DNA from: Tardiphaga sp.
Lineage (GTDB): Bacteria > Pseudomonadota > Alphaproteobacteria > Rhizobiales > Xanthobacteraceae
NCBI GenBank assembly: GCA_014377915.1
Contig: JACMOT010000475.1
Span: 1 to 9,118, forward strand
Length of the DNA stretch: 9,118 nucleotides
Direction: 5' to 3'
The notes beneath the pieces are model-generated. The model did no database searches. It was given only the letters and a program-made list of their open reading frames with translations, and had not been told where the DNA came from. Of this stretch, positions 5,333-9,118 are shown piece after piece. Both the position numbers and the translations under genes were made by a program. Positions within the stretch are counted from its first letter, which is position 1; the number at the start of each line of letters is the position of its first letter.

Positions 5333-6453
5333 TGCGAATGGGTCCCGTCGCCGGACGCGGGCGGGTTGGTGTTGTCGTTGGCCTGCAGCGCGCCGGTCTC
5401 CGGGGCGACGTCGCGACGGCGCGCCTCACGCGCCTCGCGCGGGCGCGGCACCGGGCGCTCCTTGCGCGGCCCGATCCGCAGCCGCTTGACGCGGCGCGGA
5501 TCGGCATCGAGCACTTCGATCTCGAAAATGCCGGGGCCGGAGATCACTTCGCCGCGCACCGGCAGCCGGCCGACATGGGTGACCAGGTAACCGCCGAGGG
5601 TTTCGACTTCCTCGCCGGCCTCGCCGGTAACGAATTGCTCGCCGATCATGGCGCGGACGTCTTCCAGGCTGGCGCGGGCATCGGCGATGAAGGAATCGCC
5701 CTGCTTGACGATCGAGGGCGGCTCGTCGCTATCATGCTCGTCATCGATCTCGCCGACGATCTGCTCGACGATGTCCTCGATCGAGACGAGGCCGTCGGTG
5801 CCGCCATATTCGTCGACCACCAGCGCCAGATGAATCCGCGCGGCCTGCATCTGCGCCAGCAGGTCGATCGCGCGCATCGATGGCGGCACATACAGCAGCT
5901 TGCGGATGATGCCGGTTTCGAACACGGTCTGGGTCAGGTCGATCGAGCGCAGATCCATCCCGGCCGGCAGCGCCTTTTTGCGCTTGGCGGCGCTGGGCAC
6001 GACGGCGCGCGCCTTCTCGGTCATGAAGGCGAGCAGGTCGCGGATGTGGACGATACCGACGGGATCGTCGAGGGTCTCGTTGTAGACCACCAGCCGCGAA
6101 TGCGCGGCGCTCTCGAACAGGCTCATCAATTCGCCGAGCGGGATGTCCTGCTTCACCGCGACGATGTCGGCGCGATGCACCATGACGTCGGCGATGCGGC
6201 GCTCGTGCAGGCCGAGAATGTTGCGCAGCATGGTGCGCTCGATGGTGGAGAAGCCGGTCTCGTCCGGCTGCGAGGCGTCGAGCACCACCTGCAAATCGTC
6301 GCGCACCGAGCCGGGCTTCCAGCCGAACAGCGAACGGATCGCGCGGGTCAGCCAGCTCTCGGCCGAGGGACGCATTACCTCGCCCTGGTGGATCACCGCC
6401 GGCAGGTTGGTGATGGTCTTGGTGTCGTCGTAGCTACTGTCGCTGTCGGGCAT
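5329..6453 (-). CDS. CBS-domain protein of the CorC/HlyC (TlyC) family
   Basis: The 374-residue product is soluble, with no membrane segment, so it is the short form lacking the DUF21/CNNM membrane domain. Two CBS domains can be seen: the first about residues 85-145 (RIADVMVHRADIVAV to DPVGIVHIRDLLAFM), the second about 182-240, ending in LVVDEYGGTDGLVSIEDIVEQIVGEIDDEHD (211-241). A C-terminal transporter-associated CorC_HlyC domain follows at about 250-328. The last 45 residues are rich in Arg, Pro and Glu and probably disordered. Family members are labelled hemolysin or magnesium/cobalt efflux protein. E. coli CorC (YbeX) has the same ybeY-ybeX-lnt order, and recent work links YbeX to ribosome or magnesium physiology rather than toxicity, so the hemolysin label should not be taken literally. 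The ATG at 6453 is 1 nt after the ybeY stop. Confidence 0.93.
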   Translation of the reverse strand: MPDSDSSYDDTKTITNLPAVIHQGEVMRPSAESWLTRAIRSLFGWKPGSVRDDLQVVLDASQPDETGFSTIERTMLRNILGLHERRIADVMVHRADIVAVKQDIPLGELMSLFESAAHSRLVVYNETLDDPVGIVHIRDLLAFMTEKARAVVPSAAKRKKALPAGMDLRSIDLTQTVFETGIIRKLLYVPPSMRAIDLLAQMQAARIHLALVVDEYGGTDGLVSIEDIVEQIVGEIDDEHDSDEPPSIVKQGDSFIADARASLEDVRAMIGEQFVTGEAGEEVETLGGYLVTHVGRLPVRGEVISGPGIFEIEVLDADPRRVKRLRIGPRKERPVPRPREAREARRRDVAPETGALQANDNTNPPASGDGTHSQ

Positions 6454-6454
6454 G

Positions 6455-7030
6455 TTAGATCACCCGATCCTGATCGGCATAGGGATCGGCGATGCCGAGC
6501 TGGGCGAGGATTTCGCGCTCCAGCGCTTCCATCGCCTCGGCCTCGCCATCCTTCTCATGGTCGTAACCGACCAGATGCAGGAAACCGTGGATCGCGAGAT
6601 GGCTGAGGTGGTTGGAAAAGCTCTTTTCCTCCTCGGCAGCCTCGCGGCGGGTGGTCTCGTAGGCGATGGCGATGTCGCCAAGCATGCGCGGCGCGTCGTC
6701 GGGCTCGTGTGCGCCCTCGGGCGGCTGCAGCGCCGGGAACGACAGCACGTTGGTGGCCTTGTCGATGCCGCGCCAGTTCTGGTTCAGGGTGCGGATGCCG
6801 GAATCGTCGGTCAGCATGATCGCCAGTTCGGCGTCGCCGGTATCGGCATCGACCATCGCGGCGGCGGCCTCGATGGCGCGAAAGATCACCGCCTCGGCGT
6901 CAGCCTCGGCATTCCAGCAATCGGCCACGATCAGGACTTCGGTGGCGGGCAGCGCATTCATGGTCATCGGTCGAAAACTTCTTTCGCGGGCGAGCCCGGG
7001 GGGCTCGCCGTCGGCGTGGGGTGTGTGCAT
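6455..7030 (-). CDS. ybeY: Endoribonuclease YbeY, rRNA maturation factor
   Basis: YbeY is a zinc-dependent single-strand endoribonuclease needed for 16S rRNA 3'-end maturation and ribosome quality control. The product carries the metal site HGFLHLVGYDH (His148, His152, His158 in the long form), preceded by the conserved LNQNWRGIDKATNVLSFP (82-99) and MLGDIAIAYE (116-125). The longest form, 191 residues, starts at ATG 7030, overlapping the phoH stop by one base (TGATG). An internal ATG at 6967 would give 170 residues, closer to the family's usual 150-170, with a purine stretch GAAAGAAG upstream. The first 21 residues look unstructured, so the true start is open. The TGATG junction fits coupled translation after phoH. 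YbeY next to PhoH and a CBS/CorC protein is a very widely conserved arrangement. Confidence 0.95.
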   Translation of the reverse strand: MHTPHADGEPPGLARERSFRPMTMNALPATEVLIVADCWNAEADAEAVIFRAIEAAAAMVDADTGDAELAIMLTDDSGIRTLNQNWRGIDKATNVLSFPALQPPEGAHEPDDAPRMLGDIAIAYETTRREAAEEEKSFSNHLSHLAIHGFLHLVGYDHEKDGEAEAMEALEREILAQLGIADPYADQDRVI

Positions 7031-8079
7031 CAGGATTTGGGGGTGGCCGGCTTTTGCGGCAATCCCTCATAGGCGGCGACGATCCGCGCCACCAATTCGT
7101 GGCGGATTACATCTTCGGCGGAGAATTTGACCTGGGCAATGCCCTGCACGCCATCGAGCAGCCGCGCGGCTTCGGCCAGGCCCGAGGTCTGGCCGTTCGG
7201 CAGGTCGACCTGGGTAGGGTCGCCGGTGATGATCATGCGGCTGTTTTCGCCGAGCCGGGTCAGAAACATCTTCATCTGCATCGACGTGGTGTTCTGCGCC
7301 TCGTCGAGGATGATCGCGGCATTGGTCAGCGTGCGGCCGCGCATGAAGGCGAGTGGCGCGATCTCGATCTCGCCGGTCTGCAGCGCGCGCTCCACGATCC
7401 GCGAATCCATCAAATCGTACAGCGCGTCGTAGATCGGGCGCAGATAGGGATCGACTTTCTCGCGCATGTCGCCGGGCAGGAAGCCGAGCCGTTCGCCGGC
7501 TTCCACCGCCGGACGCGACAGGATGATGCGGTCGACTTCCTTGCGCTCGAACAGAGCGGCGGCCTGCGCCACCGCGAGCCAGGTCTTGCCGGTACCGGCG
7601 GGGCCGATGCCGAACACCAGCTCGCTGCTCTTCAGCGCGCGGATATAGGTGTCCTGCGCGGCGGTGCGGGCGCGTACCGGGCGCTTGCGCAGATTGATGG
7701 TCTCGAAGGTCGAGGTCTTGGCCGCCTTGGGGTCGAACGGAAACAGCGTGCCCTGCGCCAGCGTGGCACGGATCACGCCCTCGACGTCGCCGGGCGCCAG
7801 ATCCTGGCCCTGCACCGCCTGCGCATACAGCGTCTCGAGCACCCGGCGCGCGGCGTCGGTGGCCTCGCGGGTTCCGGTCAACGTGATGTGGTTGCCGCGG
7901 GAGTCGACGACGACATTGAGCCTCCGTTCGACCAGCGCCAGGTTCTGGCCGTAGGGGCCGACCAATGCCGAGGCGGCGCGGTTGTCATCGAAATCGATGA
8001 CGACCTGCGTCTCCGGCTGGGACTGGACTTCAAGTTTGCGAGCAGCGAGCGAAGGCGAATCCGATGCGCTTTTGGCCAA
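7030..8079 (-). CDS. phoH: PhoH family ATPase (PhoH-like, YbeZ type)
   Basis: This cytoplasmic P-loop ATPase of the PhoL/YbeZ type is linked to RNA metabolism and works with YbeY. The 349-residue product has an N-terminal KH-like region (about 25-90) and a PhoH core with Walker A GPAGTGKT (159-166), SRPAVEAGERLGFLPGD (188-204) and Walker B IILDEAQ (256-262). TGDPTQVDLP (285-294) and SGLAEAARLL (299-308) follow. The start is TTG at 8079: GGAG lies about 9 nt upstream, the first residues MAKSA match what I recall from Bradyrhizobium homologues, and no ATG is available before the KH region. It begins 4 nt after the miaB stop. The link to phosphate starvation implied by the name is not supported by anything seen here. 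Confidence 0.95.
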   Translation of the reverse strand: MAKSASDSPSLAARKLEVQSQPETQVVIDFDDNRAASALVGPYGQNLALVERRLNVVVDSRGNHITLTGTREATDAARRVLETLYAQAVQGQDLAPGDVEGVIRATLAQGTLFPFDPKAAKTSTFETINLRKRPVRARTAAQDTYIRALKSSELVFGIGPAGTGKTWLAVAQAAALFERKEVDRIILSRPAVEAGERLGFLPGDMREKVDPYLRPIYDALYDLMDSRIVERALQTGEIEIAPLAFMRGRTLTNAAIILDEAQNTTSMQMKMFLTRLGENSRMIITGDPTQVDLPNGQTSGLAEAARLLDGVQGIAQVKFSAEDVIRHELVARIVAAYEGLPQKPATPKS

Positions 8080-8083
8080 GTAT

Positions 8084-9118
8084 TCAGGCTCCCGTGGTGT
8101 GAGAAGGAACGGACGGCAATGCGGCGATGGAAGGCGTCGAAAGTGAAGGCGTGGTAAGGTTGCCGAGCAGGCTGTAGCGCTCGAGGCTGGTCATGGTGAC
8201 CGGCAGCACCTGGCCGATAATGGCGTCGGAGGCCATCACATGGGCCGGCTGCAGCCATGGGGTACGGCCAACGATCTGGCCGGGGTTTCGCGCCGCGCGT
8301 TCGAACAGCACGTCGACGGTTGAGCCAATCATGGCCGCGTTGAAGGCCGATTGCTGGTTGTCGATCAGTTGCTGAAGTCGCACCAAGCGCTCATCCATGA
8401 CTGTCGCTGACACCGTCTCCCGCAGATCCGCCGCCGGCGTTCCCGGGCGCGGCGAATACTTGAACGAATAGGCGCTAGCGTAACCGATTTGTGTGACGAG
8501 CGCGAGTGTCGCGGCGAAATCCTGCTCGCTTTCGCCAGGGAAGCCGACGATGAAATCCGACGTAAAAGCAATGTCTTGGCGGGCGCCGCGAAAACGCTCG
8601 ATGACTTCCAGATAATCTTTTGCGGTATGTTTCCGGTTCATCAGGCCGAGAATGCGATCGGAACCCGACTGCACCGGCAGGTGCACATAGGGCATCACCG
8701 CCGGCACATCGCGATGCGCCTCGATCAGCGTGTCCTCGACATCGCGCGGATGGCTGGTGGAATAGCGCAGCCGGACGATGCCGGGAATTTCCGCCAGTCG
8801 CGTCAGCAGCGTGCCGAGCGCCCATGGCCGGCCGTCGGGGCCGTCGCCGTGATAGCCGTTGACGTTCTGGCCGATCAGCGTGATCTCGCGCACGCCATTG
8901 TCGGCGAGGCGTTTCACATCATCGATGATTTTTGCGACGGGACGCGAGACTTCGGAGCCGCGCGTGTAGGGCACCACGCAAAAAGTGCAGAACTTGTCGC
9001 AGCCTTCCTGCACGGTGACAAAGGAGGAAATGCCGCGGGCGCGGATCGCGGCGGGTTTTGGCGGCGGCAGGAAGCCGAACTTGTCCAGAATCGGGAATTC
9101 GGCCTCCAGCGCCCGGCC
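8084..9118 (-). CDS. miaB: tRNA-2-methylthio-N6-dimethylallyladenosine synthase MiaB (5' end cut by window edge)
   Basis: MiaB is a radical-SAM methylthiotransferase that converts i6A to ms2i6A at position 37 of tRNAs reading UNN codons. The frame is open to the right edge, giving 344 visible residues; the N-terminal domain that holds the auxiliary iron-sulfur cluster (roughly 100-130 residues) is outside. The visible part starts before the radical-SAM cluster motif CDKFCTFC (visible residues 40-47, the CxxxCxxC that binds a 4Fe-4S cluster). It continues through [44 protein letters not shown] and [18 protein letters not shown] domain (about 265-325) precedes a short Ser/Pro-rich tail. It cannot start at the GTG at 9013, because conserved sequence ([12 protein letters not shown]) continues upstream. 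It is the first visible gene of the operon that continues through phoH, ybeY, the CBS gene and lnt. Confidence 0.96.
   Translation of the reverse strand, partial: GRALEAEFPILDKFGFLPPPKPAAIRARGISSFVTVQEGCDKFCTFCVVPYTRGSEVSRPVAKIIDDVKRLADNGVREITLIGQNVNGYHGDGPDGRPWALGTLLTRLAEIPGIVRLRYSTSHPRDVEDTLIEAHRDVPAVMPYVHLPVQSGSDRILGLMNRKHTAKDYLEVIERFRGARQDIAFTSDFIVGFPGESEQDFAATLALVTQIGYASAYSFKYSPRPGTPAADLRETVSATVMDERLVRLQQLIDNQQSAFNAAMIGSTVDVLFERAARNPGQIVGRTPWLQPAHVMASDAIIGQVLPVTMTSLERYSLLGNLTTPSLSTPSIAALPSVPSHTTGA

Noticed and set aside
5329..6453. Haemolysin/toxin function for the CBS protein
   Set aside because: The label is historical. The protein is soluble, has CBS and CorC_HlyC domains, and sits in a housekeeping ybeY-lnt operon, which argues against a toxin.
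5338..6606. 422-residue plus-strand open frame opposite the CBS gene and the end of ybeY
   Set aside because: It crosses two real genes on the other strand, has no recognisable motif and no ribosome binding site.
7021..8157. 378-residue plus-strand open frame opposite phoH
   Set aside because: PhoH with Walker A and B motifs explains this stretch; the plus-strand frame is a shadow.

Overview
This window is a core chromosomal segment, almost certainly from an alphaproteobacterium of the order Hyphomicrobiales (Rhizobiales), most like the Bradyrhizobium/Rhodopseudomonas/Nitrobacter group. The basis is high GC by eye, the gene order miaB-phoH-ybeY-CBS protein-lnt-XRE regulator-trmB-rimP, and protein features typical of that group, such as the long basic RimP tail, the MSTKAPNPVDKYVGSRVRMRR-type XRE protein and a DUF2336 protein. 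I saw no mobile element, CRISPR array, tRNA or rRNA.

Layout, in the transcription order of the minus strand (right to left). (1) 9118-3725 is a tight operon: miaB (N-terminus outside the window), phoH, ybeY, a CBS/CorC-HlyC protein and lnt. The junctions are a 4-nt gap, a 1-nt overlap, a 1-nt gap and a 4-nt GTGA overlap. It joins tRNA modification, rRNA maturation, an RNA-associated ATPase and envelope lipoprotein maturation. (2) 3724-3439 is an AT-rich non-coding gap with a candidate promoter and three ATTA/CTAA-type inverted repeats in front of the XRE regulator (3438-3022). (3) trmB (2947-2150) follows after only 74 nt. In the relatives I remember, metK sits at this junction, and here there is no room for it. 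(4) A plus-strand DUF2336 gene (1015-2112) is inserted convergent to trmB and divergent from rimP. (5) rimP (688 to the window edge) is preceded by a sigma70-like promoter and a leader with two mutually exclusive hairpins, the second an intrinsic terminator. This matches the rimP-leader attenuator known upstream of rimP-nusA-infB in alphaproteobacteria.

Most of the genes serve translation: RimP (30S maturation), TrmB (m7G46 of tRNA), MiaB (ms2i6A37 of tRNA) and YbeY (rRNA maturation endonuclease). Lnt and the CBS protein serve the envelope. The least understood parts are the DUF2336 protein and the XRE regulator with its operator-like repeats. I found no convincing new defence, mobile or biosynthetic system; the main points of interest are regulatory.
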